NCBI GenBank assembly: GCA_045532035.1 | Contig: JAZSFD010000096.1 | Span: 1 to 42,196, forward strand | Origin: UMGS1052 sp045532035 | GTDB lineage: Bacteria > Bacillota > Clostridia > Oscillospirales > CAG-382 | Direction: 5' to 3' | DNA: 42,196 bases | Shown: positions 1 through 8,229 of the stretch, in pieces | How the letters are laid out: every line of letters starts with the position of its first letter | Position numbering within the stretch: position 1 is the stretch's first letter | Notes under the pieces: generated by a model | What the model saw: only the letters and a program-made list of their open reading frames with translations | Database searches by the model: none | Told to the model about the DNA's origin: nothing | Translations under genes and position numbers: made by a program

Positions 1-164
1 ATGTAGGCATCGTCCCCTACAGGGAGAGATTCGCCCCCCTGCGTTCTCATATGTGATTTGTCTCTCCCTCCGACAAACCGCTTTTGTCTGCACACTTGCG
101 AGGGAGCCTTTTTGTGCAATATATCAATGTGCACTTCTGAAATAGGGTTTGTCAGTGGTCTGAG
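1..164 (-). repeat. 164-bp intergenic repeat, copy 1 (cut by window edge)
   Basis: This stretch is the reverse complement of 24510-24673 with only three mismatches over 164 bp. It holds no gene. It includes half of a GGGACGATG/CATCGTCCC palindrome at its outer end and a segment ending in GTGGTCTGAG at its inner end, which runs directly into the stem of the hairpin at 161-194. It may extend beyond the window start. It resembles a non-autonomous intergenic mobile repeat; no transposase is visible. Confidence 0.85.
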
Positions 165-194
165 GTCAGAGAAATAAAAATTTCTCTGACCTCA
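161..194 (+). terminator. Hairpin terminator overlapping the spoVAE stop codon
   Basis: A perfect 15-bp stem (161-175 with 180-194) closes a 4-nt AAAA loop and is followed on the plus strand by TTTTCTTTT. The spoVAE stop codon (192-194, minus strand) lies inside the stem. On the minus strand the hairpin is not followed by a clean U-run, so termination of the spoVA operon here is less certain than termination from the plus side. Confidence 0.7.
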
Positions 195-545
195 TTTTCT
201 TTTGCCCTTAAAAAACACCGCCGCAAGCAGTGAAAAAATTATTACCGCGCAAAGCCCTGCAGAAGCTCCGGTGAGACTTCCTTTCAGTATTCCGACGGCA
301 CCTTCCGCATCGATCGCATCCTTCACCCCCTGTGCAAGAAGATGTCCGAAGCCGATGATGGGAACTGTCGCTCCCGATCCCGCAAATTCCGCAAAAGGCT
401 CATAAATTCCGACTGCCGAAAGAAACACTCCCGCCACCACAAACGAAACGAGTATTCTGCCCGGGGTAAGCTTTGTTTTATCAATCAATATCTGTGCCAC
501 GGCACAAATGGCGCCTCCGCACAAAAACGCATATAAATATATCAC
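192..545 (-). CDS. spoVAE: Stage V sporulation protein AE (SpoVAE)
   Basis: Small integral membrane protein of about 117 residues, part of the SpoVA channel that moves Ca2+-dipicolinic acid into the forespore and out at germination. The sequence has the SpoVAE features: an N-terminal membrane segment with LCGGAICAVAQILID, the KTKLTPGRILV segment, then further hydrophobic helices and a short basic tail. I chose the GTG at 545 because the N-terminus then matches the family and an AGGTGA ribosome site precedes it; an upstream in-frame TTG at 563 would add six residues. It overlaps the end region of spoVAD and is clearly translated with it. Confidence 0.9.
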   Translation of the reverse strand: MIYLYAFLCGGAICAVAQILIDKTKLTPGRILVSFVVAGVFLSAVGIYEPFAEFAGSGATVPIIGFGHLLAQGVKDAIDAEGAVGILKGSLTGASAGLCAVIIFSLLAAVFFKGKRK

Positions 546-549
546 TTCA

Positions 550-1578
550 TCACCTGCTCTCAAGGGTAATAAGATGGCCTACGGCGGGAATCGACTGTCC
601 CTGAAGAAGGCTTTGGGGACTCATCATGGCACCTGTTCCCACCACCATCGCCTTACGGATCTTTTTATCTTCAAGCTGTTTTATGATATGCCCTGCCGTT
701 ACCACCGCCGAGCATCCGCATCCCGAACCGCCCGAGCCGACATCCTGCTTTTTTATGTCATAGATCATAATGCCGCAGTCAGTATAGACCTTTTCAATTT
801 CTTTTATCTTTCCCGCCATCATCTCACGGGCGATCAGAAAACCCTCTTTTCCGAGATCCCCCGTGGCTATAAGATCATAATTCTCCGCACGCTCTTCACT
901 TTTTTCAAAATATCGGAGAATGGTATCTGCCGCCGCGGTACACATGGCAGCTCCCATGTTTGCAGCGTCCTTTATTCCCCTGTCGCAAACAATACCGGGG
1001 AGCGCACTTTTAAGATATGCACCCCTTTCCTTTCCGTCAGATGCAGAAAGTATCACACAGCCTGCTCCCGTCACGGTGGTCTGCGCCGTTGTTTCAGAAA
1101 AAGAACCATATTCAAGAGGATATCTGAACTGCCGCTCGGCGGTGCAGAAATGAGATGACACCACCACGGCAACGCTTTCGGCAACTCCCGCTTCTATCAT
1201 GATGCCGCCAAGTATCATACCCTCAGCAAAGGTGGAGCAGGCGCCATAAAGTCCGAAATAAGGAATGTCAAAGCTTGACAACCCATATCCCGCGCCTGTG
1301 CACTGATTCATGAGATCTCCCGCTATCAGGTAATCGACGGCGTTCTCTTTTATCTTCGCTTTTGCAAGAGCTGTATCCAGCGCCATACGGCACATTTCGT
1401 TTTCGGCGTTTTCCCATGTGGGGCACGCCAGCTTTTCATCGTCGCAATATATGTCAAGACAATCCCCCAAGGGACCGTTTTTTTCGTTGTTTCCACCGAC
1501 TGCGGCATGGGAAAGAATTCTTATCGGCTTTCCAAAGCTTATCGGCAGGCGTTGTGAAACATAGTTATTATCAAACAT
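550..1578 (-). CDS. spoVAD: Stage V sporulation protein AD (SpoVAD)
   Basis: Thiolase-fold protein of 342 residues that binds dipicolinic acid and forms part of the SpoVA uptake/release channel in spores. Recognisable segments are the N-terminal Gly-rich HAAVGGNNEKNGPLGD region, the YGACSTFAEG segment, the SSHFCTAERQFRYPLEYG segment and the C-terminal VGTGAMMSPQSLLQGQSIP motif. Length is normal. ATG 1578 is preferred over a TTG one codon upstream because GAGGACG lies at the right distance. The start overlaps the stop of the NfeD-like gene by a few bases, so the three genes are one operon. Forespore (sigma G) control is expected from the family, but I could not find a convincing sigma G promoter. 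Confidence 0.93.
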   Translation of the reverse strand: MFDNNYVSQRLPISFGKPIRILSHAAVGGNNEKNGPLGDCLDIYCDDEKLACPTWENAENEMCRMALDTALAKAKIKENAVDYLIAGDLMNQCTGAGYGLSSFDIPYFGLYGACSTFAEGMILGGIMIEAGVAESVAVVVSSHFCTAERQFRYPLEYGSFSETTAQTTVTGAGCVILSASDGKERGAYLKSALPGIVCDRGIKDAANMGAAMCTAAADTILRYFEKSEERAENYDLIATGDLGKEGFLIAREMMAGKIKEIEKVYTDCGIMIYDIKKQDVGSGGSGCGCSAVVTAGHIIKQLEDKKIRKAMVVGTGAMMSPQSLLQGQSIPAVGHLITLESR

Positions 1579-1993
1579 CAATATCGTCCTCGAGCTCCTG
1601 CCGTGATATTTGCAGGGTCTGACCTTTCTTAAGAAATCTTCCGCTGTCGTTTTTTATAATATGGCTTTTACCCGAATGATAGACGGCTCCGTATTCCTTT
1701 GGCGGAATATTACACAAAGCTATAACCTCTGCAAGCAAATTTTCGCGCCCCTTTTTCATTCTTTCGGTTGTGGCAGAAACAGCAAGCGCAAAAATAAATA
1801 CAGCAAGCGTAAAGCCCAGAAAAAACAAGCACTGAATAAAAAGACTTTTTTCATATTCGCAAAACACAATGCACGCGACGCATCCCACCATAAAGGACAG
1901 TGCCGTTTTTTTGCGATACGGCACAAAAAGCTCGCACAAAAACAAAATCAAAAACAGCGCAAGCCACACAAAAGCAGCGTTTTCATAAAGCAA
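1571..1993 (-). CDS. Short NfeD-like membrane protein
   Basis: 140-residue protein with about three membrane segments in the first 80 residues, then a small soluble beta-rich C-terminal domain (about residues 88-140) resembling the OB-fold of NfeD proteins. NfeD proteins are associated with membrane stomatin-like proteins and membrane quality control; no partner is visible here. The start is a TTG at 1993, eight bases after GGAGG. Unusually, that ribosome site lies inside the 3' arm of a terminator hairpin. It occupies the first position of the spoVAD-spoVAE operon, where spoVAC is often found, but it does not resemble SpoVAC. The NfeD assignment is moderate. Confidence 0.6.
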   Translation of the reverse strand: MLYENAAFVWLALFLILFLCELFVPYRKKTALSFMVGCVACIVFCEYEKSLFIQCLFFLGFTLAVFIFALAVSATTERMKKGRENLLAEVIALCNIPPKEYGAVYHSGKSHIIKNDSGRFLKKGQTLQISRQELEDDIDV

Positions 1994-2030
1994 AAAAATC
2001 GCCTCCGACAGTATTATCTGCCGAAGGCGA
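1992..2030 (-). terminator. Intrinsic terminator after the SLH gene, overlapping the next RBS
   Basis: On the minus strand a 13-bp stem with two G-U wobbles (2018-2030 with 1999-2011, 6-nt loop) is followed by seven U residues (1992-1998). On the plus strand it is followed by CTTTTT, so it can also work the other way. The 3' arm contains the GGAGG of the NfeD-like gene and the U-run runs into its TTG start. Confidence 0.8.
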
Positions 2031-2035
2031 GCTTT

Positions 2036-5000
2036 TTATTCGGTTTTGGAAGAAAATGCGTTGTTGTAAAAGCGGAGTATAACAGTTGCCGCCTCGGCAC
2101 GGGTAAGAAGATTCATCGGACGGAGTGTCTTGTCCTCATATCCTTCAAAAATCCCCGCTTTCACTGCACTGTTTATATACGCCTTATGAGGACTTGCATC
2201 GAAAATATAGGCATCGGCATATTCGGAAAGCAATTCCTCCTCGCTCTCGTCGCAAAGGGCGCCAAGCATGACAAGGACATCATAGCGGGTGATCTGCTCG
2301 GAGGGATAGAGCATTGCACCTCCGTTTTCGTCTGTCTTCACAAGAAGCCCCAGAAGACCGCTTTCAAGCATTGCTTCATAATACTTTTCTGCCCATTCGG
2401 GGATATCCGCAGAATCGTCAAAGGGATACTCGGGCTCGGCTTCGGGCACTTGCACTTCTTCGGCAGGCACAGCTTCTTCATTTTCCGTAAACTCTTCGGT
2501 GTCTTCTGCTGTTGCTTCGGTTTCGCCTTGCCCGGAAATCTCTTGGACGGTTTGTTCGGGATTTTCGGCGACGGTTTGTTCGACACTGTCTGATTCGGTT
2601 TGCTGAGTGATATTTTGGTTTTCTTCTTCAGTTTCTGATGCATCAGTCAAAGCGTTTTCGGATTCCTCAACAATTTCCGGAATTTCGGATTCTTCGGGAA
2701 GTTCCGGTTCTTTGGGAAGTTCCGGTTCTTCGAGAAGTTCCGGTTCTTCGGGAAGTTCCGGTTCTTCGGGAAGCTCTTTGTCAATATCCGGGTAAAGCAT
2801 TCGGGCAAGAACGGTGATGAATTCCGACTTTGTCATGTTCCTTTGGGGCACAAAGGCAAGCTCTTCACCCACAAGCTCTCCCTGCATCAGATCAAGCTTA
2901 TATATTTCATAAAGATTCTTTGCCGACCAGTGGGAAAAGCTGTCGATGAAAGGATATTCTCCGACATGAACGACAATATCTTTCACAAGCTCACCGAGCT
3001 TTGCAGAAAAGATAAGAGTCTGACCATGGAGTTTGGGAGTAAAAACAAGCTCATCGTCAAGCATTCCGTTTTCGTTTTCAAGAAGACCTTCGTCGGGAAT
3101 ACTGAAAAATTCTTTTTCTTCAGGAAAAGTTTTTTCAGGCTCTTTTTCTTCTTCGGGTATCGTTTCCTCCGTTTTTCCGATGTTTTCTTCAGACTCGGTC
3201 GGCTGTTCGTCCTCTCCTGTTTCCTCCGGTTCCTCTGTTTCCTCTGCTTCAACAGTCTCTTCGTCCTTTTTCTCCTCATCAAGCTCTTTCACGGCGGAAA
3301 GACTGAAACGCAGTGAGTTTTTGTCATAAAAGAGAGGTGCCGTGTGATATTCCGCCGTAAATGAAAGCTCGGCAGACTCAAAAGGTTCAAGTTCAAATTC
3401 CTCGGTGTCAAAGGAAAAGGATGTTATATCGGACAAAACGAACACTGTTCCTGCCATATATTCAAGAGTCTGTCCGTCCTGCTCAACATGGACATAAACC
3501 TTGACAGGACCGCACTTTTCGCCCGAGACGAACTTGTTACCGTCAACCACATATGAATCGGTCTGTATCGGCGAAGTGTAATATTGATAAGAAAAATCAT
3601 CGGGAAGATCAACGGGATGGAAATTGGAGTCTGTTGCTTTCGGTTTTGGGAGCTCATACAAGCTTCCTCCCGCCACCACATACGGTCTTTCGGGATAAAA
3701 GGTAAAGCGCGATGCCGAAGCTGTTCTTTCGGTGGTATTTATGAAAAGAAGCGAATTTGCCGTTTTTCGTTCAACAACGCCCGACGGTGAATTTTTGAGA
3801 GTCGAAAAAGCTTCTCCCGGCAGTGCCGCATATGCCGTTGTCGAACCACCGCCGTCAAGATTCATGGCAATAACACAGCCGAGCTCTTTCATTTCATGCG
3901 AAAGCTGGTCAATGCGCAATCCTCCGCTTGATTTTTGTCTTCCGTCGACACAATAAAAGATAACTCTGCCGTCGGCGGTAATTCCTGCCGCAGTTCGCGG
4001 ATGGGCGTAAGGATAATGGTCGATCTCCACATCATCACAGTATTCGCCGTCTTTAAGAATAAGTCCTCCTGCGTTTCCGATGGCGTGCACTGCATCATAC
4101 CATTCTTCGCACGCACTTATTGAAAGAGTGAACTCGTCCCCCTCTTTTATATGCGAAACTCGGGGCATCTGGTTTATGTTCTCGGCACAGAGGACAAAGC
4201 ACCCCTCGGGAATCTCGGAATTGACCGAATCACGGCGTATCTCTTTTACAACCACCTTAAGCTCGCATCCGACAGTGAACTTTTCGTCGGACACAGTGTA
4301 GCGCTTGGCATAAAAGGGCGATTGTTCTTCCGACTCCTCAGGAGCTTCTGAAGTTTCGGTTTCTTCGGTTTCTTCGGTTTCTTCTTCAGTTTCCTGTTCT
4401 TCAGATGTATCAACAGGCATTTCTTCCGATTCTTCGGTTTGTTCGGATTCTTCGCCATCTTCGGTTTTCTTTGTTTCTTCTGTTTCGGTCAAATTTTCTG
4501 TGTTCTCGTTTTCCTCCTGCTCTACTGATTCTTCCGTTTTTTCGGTTTCTTCAGACTGTTCAGAAGACTCGGCGCTTTCCGCGGCTTTTTCCTCGGGTTC
4601 CTGCGCAACCTCTTCGGTGACTTCTTCCTCGGGCTTAGCTTTATCGGCTGTCATTTCTTTCTCAGCTTCTGCAGTTTTTTCTGCAGGATAGAACCAGAAA
4701 TATTCAGGCTCCTTTTCGAAAGCAGGTTCGTTTTCCTCCTGCGGCACATCAGCGTCGGCAACAGGTTCTTCTGATGCTTTGGGGTCTTCGGGGTCTTTAT
4801 TTTCGGTGCTCTCTGTTTCCTTGTTTTCATCAACCTCGTTTTTTTCGTCCTCCGAGCCGCCCGTTTTATCTGCCGCCTCACCTGTTAATTCTTCGGCATC
4901 CTCCTTCGTTTCATAAACCTCAACCTCGGTGTAGGGCATCAAAACTATCTCGGTCGAGGGGAGGGTTGTTTTTGTGGTGGGATAGAACCTGTCGGTGAGA

Positions 5001-5545
5001 AGATAAAGGCTGTACTCAAGGGGGTATTTGTTGATGTGCTCAACCGTTATTTCATTTTCTTCATCCGCAAGCTTTACTGAAATTTCAGGCTTTGAAATGA
5101 ACGCTTTTCCATCGCTGTCAAAGCCCATGGCGGTGCGGTCATTGTCGGAGGAATATATTTCGCGGTCGATGATCATTCCACCTATCGGCACTCCGGTGGA
5201 TGTACTGTAAAAATCTCCGTTGATGCCGCCGACAACCCTGACACCGTCTTTTTCAAGGGCTTTGGTGATGGTTCCGAGAGATGTTGTTCCGTAGACATAA
5301 TTTCCGATTGAAGGAACGACCGTCGTCCCCTGCATCGGAGTATATTCATATACAAAAGAGCGTTCATAACCGTATTTTTCATTTTCGGTCAAATATTCGG
5401 TATATGTAAGCCCGGGGGCTATTTTATAGGCGGCGCTTGTGTATTCGGCTCTTCCGGCCATATATTCGTCATAAGGTATCGCAAAGGCAGTCAATTGTGC
5501 CGCGGCAGAAAAAGCTATGATAAGAGAAACAAGCTTTTTGAACAT
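2036..5545 (-). CDS. Giant acidic phosphodiester glycosidase with SLH repeats
   Basis: Secreted protein of 1169 residues with a Sec signal peptide (residues 1-22). Residues about 60-605 carry a phosphodiester glycosidase (NAGPA/DUF2233-type) domain, with GGINGDFYS near 106 and the family's MNLDGGGSTTAY motif at 561-572. The C-terminus (about 866-1165) carries three SLH-type repeats for binding secondary cell-wall polymer. Three long Glu-rich, low-complexity stretches (about 212-408, 752-811, 923-1039) are inserted in or between these domains; the last holds a six-residue PEEPEL-type tandem repeat. A canonical AGGAGGT precedes the ATG. Probably displayed on the cell surface and acting on glycan phosphodiesters; the substrate is unknown. 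Confidence 0.85.
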   Translation of the reverse strand: MFKKLVSLIIAFSAAAQLTAFAIPYDEYMAGRAEYTSAAYKIAPGLTYTEYLTENEKYGYERSFVYEYTPMQGTTVVPSIGNYVYGTTSLGTITKALEKDGVRVVGGINGDFYSTSTGVPIGGMIIDREIYSSDNDRTAMGFDSDGKAFISKPEISVKLADEENEITVEHINKYPLEYSLYLLTDRFYPTTKTTLPSTEIVLMPYTEVEVYETKEDAEELTGEAADKTGGSEDEKNEVDENKETESTENKDPEDPKASEEPVADADVPQEENEPAFEKEPEYFWFYPAEKTAEAEKEMTADKAKPEEEVTEEVAQEPEEKAAESAESSEQSEETEKTEESVEQEENENTENLTETEETKKTEDGEESEQTEESEEMPVDTSEEQETEEETEETEETETSEAPEESEEQSPFYAKRYTVSDEKFTVGCELKVVVKEIRRDSVNSEIPEGCFVLCAENINQMPRVSHIKEGDEFTLSISACEEWYDAVHAIGNAGGLILKDGEYCDDVEIDHYPYAHPRTAAGITADGRVIFYCVDGRQKSSGGLRIDQLSHEMKELGCVIAMNLDGGGSTTAYAALPGEAFSTLKNSPSGVVERKTANSLLFINTTERTASASRFTFYPERPYVVAGGSLYELPKPKATDSNFHPVDLPDDFSYQYYTSPIQTDSYVVDGNKFVSGEKCGPVKVYVHVEQDGQTLEYMAGTVFVLSDITSFSFDTEEFELEPFESAELSFTAEYHTAPLFYDKNSLRFSLSAVKELDEEKKDEETVEAEETEEPEETGEDEQPTESEENIGKTEETIPEEEKEPEKTFPEEKEFFSIPDEGLLENENGMLDDELVFTPKLHGQTLIFSAKLGELVKDIVVHVGEYPFIDSFSHWSAKNLYEIYKLDLMQGELVGEELAFVPQRNMTKSEFITVLARMLYPDIDKELPEEPELPEEPELLEEPELPKEPELPEESEIPEIVEESENALTDASETEEENQNITQQTESDSVEQTVAENPEQTVQEISGQGETEATAEDTEEFTENEEAVPAEEVQVPEAEPEYPFDDSADIPEWAEKYYEAMLESGLLGLLVKTDENGGAMLYPSEQITRYDVLVMLGALCDESEEELLSEYADAYIFDASPHKAYINSAVKAGIFEGYEDKTLRPMNLLTRAEAATVILRFYNNAFSSKTE
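2690..2779 (-). repeat. 18-bp tandem repeat coding PEEPEL-type units
   Basis: About five 18-bp units (2690, 2708, 2726, 2744, 2762) with consensus TTCTTCGGGAAGTTCCGG on the plus strand, differing by one or two bases. They lie inside the SLH gene and encode Pro/Glu hexapeptides. Because the period is a multiple of three, gain or loss of units keeps the frame. Confidence 0.85.
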
Positions 5546-5584
5546 AGTTTTTACCTCCTTTGTCTGATTACAAAATACAGATAT

Positions 5585-5613
5585 ATTGTATCATATAACG
5601 AACCGATATGCAA
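5585..5613 (-). promoter_or_regulatory. SigA-type promoter of the SLH gene
   Basis: On the minus strand TTGCAT (608-613) and TACAAT (585-590) are separated by 17 bp, about 40 bp upstream of the ATG at 5545. Confidence 0.6.
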
Positions 5614-5664
5614 ATACAATTAATGCACTGACAGTAATTTTTTTCAGTTAATTTGCAAATTATG

Positions 5665-5693
5665 TTTACATTCTGACAAAAAAGTAGTAAAAT
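5665..5693 (+). promoter_or_regulatory. SigA-type promoter of the FkbM-MATE operon
   Basis: TTTACA (5665-5670) and TAAAAT (5688-5693) are 17 bp apart, with the ATG of the methyltransferase gene at 5735. It is divergent from the SLH gene promoter. Confidence 0.6.
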
Positions 5694-5734
5694 AGACACA
5701 ATGGAAAAATCTTTACTCTTTCGGAGTGCAAAAA

Positions 5735-6829
5735 ATGGATTTCAAAAAACAGTTTGAAGATATAGAATGCGATCTCTGGCAACACCTAAAAAAATGCCAA
5801 AAGCCTATCGTGCTTTACGGCATGGGCGACGGCGCAGACAAGATAATCTCCGAGCTTGAAGCACGAAATATTGAGGTTTCCGGAGTTTTTGCCAGTGACG
5901 GCTTTGTGCGCGAAAAGATCTTTCACGGACACAGGGTCGAAACCTATTCTGCGGCAAAATCGCGCCTTTGCGACATGATCGTACTTGTTTCGTTCGGCAC
6001 AAAACTTGACGAGGTGCTCGGAAATATATGCAGGATCGCAAACGAATGTGAGCTTTACGCTCCCGATGTTCCCGTTTTCGGCACAGGAATTTTCGACATG
6101 AAATATTTCAGAGACAATTTCTCCCGACTCGAAAATATATACTCAAAGCTTTCCGACGATACCTCAAAAAAAGCCTATGTCAACTCGATCAAATACAGGC
6201 TCACCGGAAAGATCGACTATCTTTTCGAATGTGAAACAGATGTGGACGAAAGCTACAAAAACATATTGATGCCCAAAAGCCCGTGTGTTTATGTTGATGT
6301 GGGTGCATACAACGGCGACACGGTGAGGGAATTTTCGTCCTATTCGGGAAAGGAAATAAAAGTTCACGCCTTTGAACCCGATGCGCGCAATTTCAGAAAG
6401 CTTGAAGCTTTCTCAAAGGAATGCGGCATTTCTGACATCACGCTTCATAATCTTGCGGCATGGGACAAAAAGGAAAAGCTCACTTTCTATTCCCGCTCGG
6501 GCAGAAACAGTGCAAACACCACCTCCCACAGCGGTGCGAAGGAGACAGTCATTGACGCAAGTGACATTGACAGTCTTGTGGAGAGTGCCGATTTCATCAA
6601 GATCGATGCGGAGGGAGCAGATCTTCAAGCGATAATGGGTGCAAAAAGGCTTATCGCAAAATGCACTCCGACCATGTGTGTTGCCGCATATCACAGAACC
6701 GAGGATTATTTTCTCCTGCCCGAAAAAATTCTTGAGATAAACGAAAATTATGATATATTTTTCAGGCATTTCAGACATATCCCCTGCTGGGATACGAATT
6801 TTTACTTCCGAAAGAAGGCGCATTCTTAA
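5735..6829 (+). CDS. FkbM-family SAM-dependent methyltransferase
   Basis: 364-residue soluble protein. The N-terminal third contains LYGMGDGADKIISELE, a sugar-nucleotide-type Rossmann segment seen in proteins that modify surface glycans. The C-terminal half is an FkbM methyltransferase domain: VYVDVGAYNGDTVREF is the SAM-binding motif I, followed by KVHAFEPDARNF and DFIKIDAEGADLQAIMGAK, both typical of FkbM. It probably O-methylates a glycan or small molecule; the substrate is not evident. I chose ATG 5735, eight bases after CGGAG, over an upstream GTG. The stop codon is directly followed by the GTG start of the MATE gene, so the two are co-translated. Confidence 0.8.
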   Translation: MDFKKQFEDIECDLWQHLKKCQKPIVLYGMGDGADKIISELEARNIEVSGVFASDGFVREKIFHGHRVETYSAAKSRLCDMIVLVSFGTKLDEVLGNICRIANECELYAPDVPVFGTGIFDMKYFRDNFSRLENIYSKLSDDTSKKAYVNSIKYRLTGKIDYLFECETDVDESYKNILMPKSPCVYVDVGAYNGDTVREFSSYSGKEIKVHAFEPDARNFRKLEAFSKECGISDITLHNLAAWDKKEKLTFYSRSGRNSANTTSHSGAKETVIDASDIDSLVESADFIKIDAEGADLQAIMGAKRLIAKCTPTMCVAAYHRTEDYFLLPEKILEINENYDIFFRHFRHIPCWDTNFYFRKKAHS

Positions 6830-8185
6830 GTGTTAAAGCAAAAGTACAGCCGCGATGCCTTCAGAACGGTTCTCAAAATGGCGATACCTTCGATGATTGA
6901 ATCGTTCTTTGTGGCGTTTGCGGGACTTGTGGACTCACTGATGGTAAGCGGCATGGGTTCCGATGCCGTGGCGGCGGTGGGACTTACAACACAACCGAAA
7001 TTTATCGGTCTTGCAATATTTATAGCAATAAACGTGTCGCTGTCGGCACTGGTGGCGAGGCGTGTCGGCGAAAACCGCAGAGACAGCGCAAACCAGATCT
7101 TCATCACAGCCTTCTGCATCTCACTTTTGCTTGCGGTCGTGATAAGCCTTGTGTTTGTTTTCTTTGCCGACGAGATAATCCGTATGTGCGGCTCGGACGA
7201 AAAAACGCACGATTACGCAGCAACGTATCTTCGCATCATCATGGGTGGCATGATCTTCAACTGCATACAGCTTTCGGTGAATGCGGCGCAAAGAGGTGCG
7301 GGAAACACAAAGATCACCATGCGTACAAATGTGACATCGAATGTCATAAACATGGTTTTCAATTATCTTCTTATCGGCGGAAACTTCGGTTTTCCGAAGC
7401 TCGGCATCCACGGCGCAGCCATTGCAACAGTTTTCGGCACTGTCGTGGCATCGATCATGAGCCTTGCTTCCATCTCAACAAACAAAGTCTTTGTCAGTTT
7501 TCCTTACATATTCAGAAACCGCATAAAGCCGTCACTCGAAGCTTTTGTCAACATCATCAAGGTCGGATACAGCGTATTTTTTGAGCAGATACTTCTGCGC
7601 ATCGGTTTCCTTGCCACAGCGCTCATGGCGGCAGATCAGGGTGCAGATTCCATGGCGGCACACCAAGTCGGTATGAACATCATGGGACTTTCGTTTGCTT
7701 TCGGCGACGGACTTCAGGCGGCGGCAGTGGCTCTCATCGGACGCTCACTCGGCGAAAAAGCCCCCGACAAAGCCAAGCTTTACGGTAAAACATGCCAGTT
7801 TGTGGGCGGATGCATTTCGGTGATACTCGCCATAGTTTATTTCTTTGGCGCGCGCTTTTTGATGAATATGTTTTTCCCGAAGGATCCCGGAATCGTCACC
7901 ATCGGTGTCTATATCATATATATAATCATCATATCCATCCTTTTCCAGCTGCGGCAGGTCATCTATATGGGCTGTCTGCGCGGTGCGGGAGACACGCTTT
8001 TTACCGCCGTGGTTTCGGCAATTTGCGTAACTGTCATCAGAACGGCAGTTTCCTATTTTGCCTGCTATAGCCTCGGTTTTGGAATACACGGCATATGGAT
8101 GGGCGTTGCCGCCGATCAATGTGTAAGATTTATTCTCGCCGCCCTTCGCTTTGCAGGAGGAAAATGGGTCAACATCAAAATTTGA
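6830..8185 (+). CDS. MATE-family efflux transporter
   Basis: 451-residue integral membrane protein with about 12 hydrophobic segments and the internal two-fold organisation of MATE exporters. It starts with AIPSMIESFFVAFAGLVDSLMVSGMGSDAVAAVGLT and repeats a related segment near residue 250. MATE proteins exchange Na+ or H+ for drugs or metabolites. The start is a GTG directly after the methyltransferase stop codon, so translation is probably coupled. The pairing hints at export of a methylated product, but this is inference. The gene ends in a strong bidirectional terminator. Confidence 0.9.
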   Translation: MLKQKYSRDAFRTVLKMAIPSMIESFFVAFAGLVDSLMVSGMGSDAVAAVGLTTQPKFIGLAIFIAINVSLSALVARRVGENRRDSANQIFITAFCISLLLAVVISLVFVFFADEIIRMCGSDEKTHDYAATYLRIIMGGMIFNCIQLSVNAAQRGAGNTKITMRTNVTSNVINMVFNYLLIGGNFGFPKLGIHGAAIATVFGTVVASIMSLASISTNKVFVSFPYIFRNRIKPSLEAFVNIIKVGYSVFFEQILLRIGFLATALMAADQGADSMAAHQVGMNIMGLSFAFGDGLQAAAVALIGRSLGEKAPDKAKLYGKTCQFVGGCISVILAIVYFFGARFLMNMFFPKDPGIVTIGVYIIYIIIISILFQLRQVIYMGCLRGAGDTLFTAVVSAICVTVIRTAVSYFACYSLGFGIHGIWMGVAADQCVRFILAALRFAGGKWVNIKI

Positions 8186-8188
8186 AAG

Positions 8189-8229
8189 CATCAAAAAACT
8201 CCGCTTCGATCAAGCGGAGTTTTTTGATG
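8189..8229. terminator. Bidirectional terminator between convergent genes
   Basis: A perfect 18-bp stem (8189-8206 with 8212-8229) with a 5-nt loop, including A6/T6 tracts at its base on both sides. It serves the MATE gene on the plus strand and the aldo/keto reductase gene on the minus strand. Confidence 0.93.

Noticed and set aside
1610..2593. 327-codon open frame antisense to nfeD-like and SLH genes
   Set aside because: It crosses a terminator and reads the complement of the Glu-rich region; composition is Lys/Phe-rich without domain signs.
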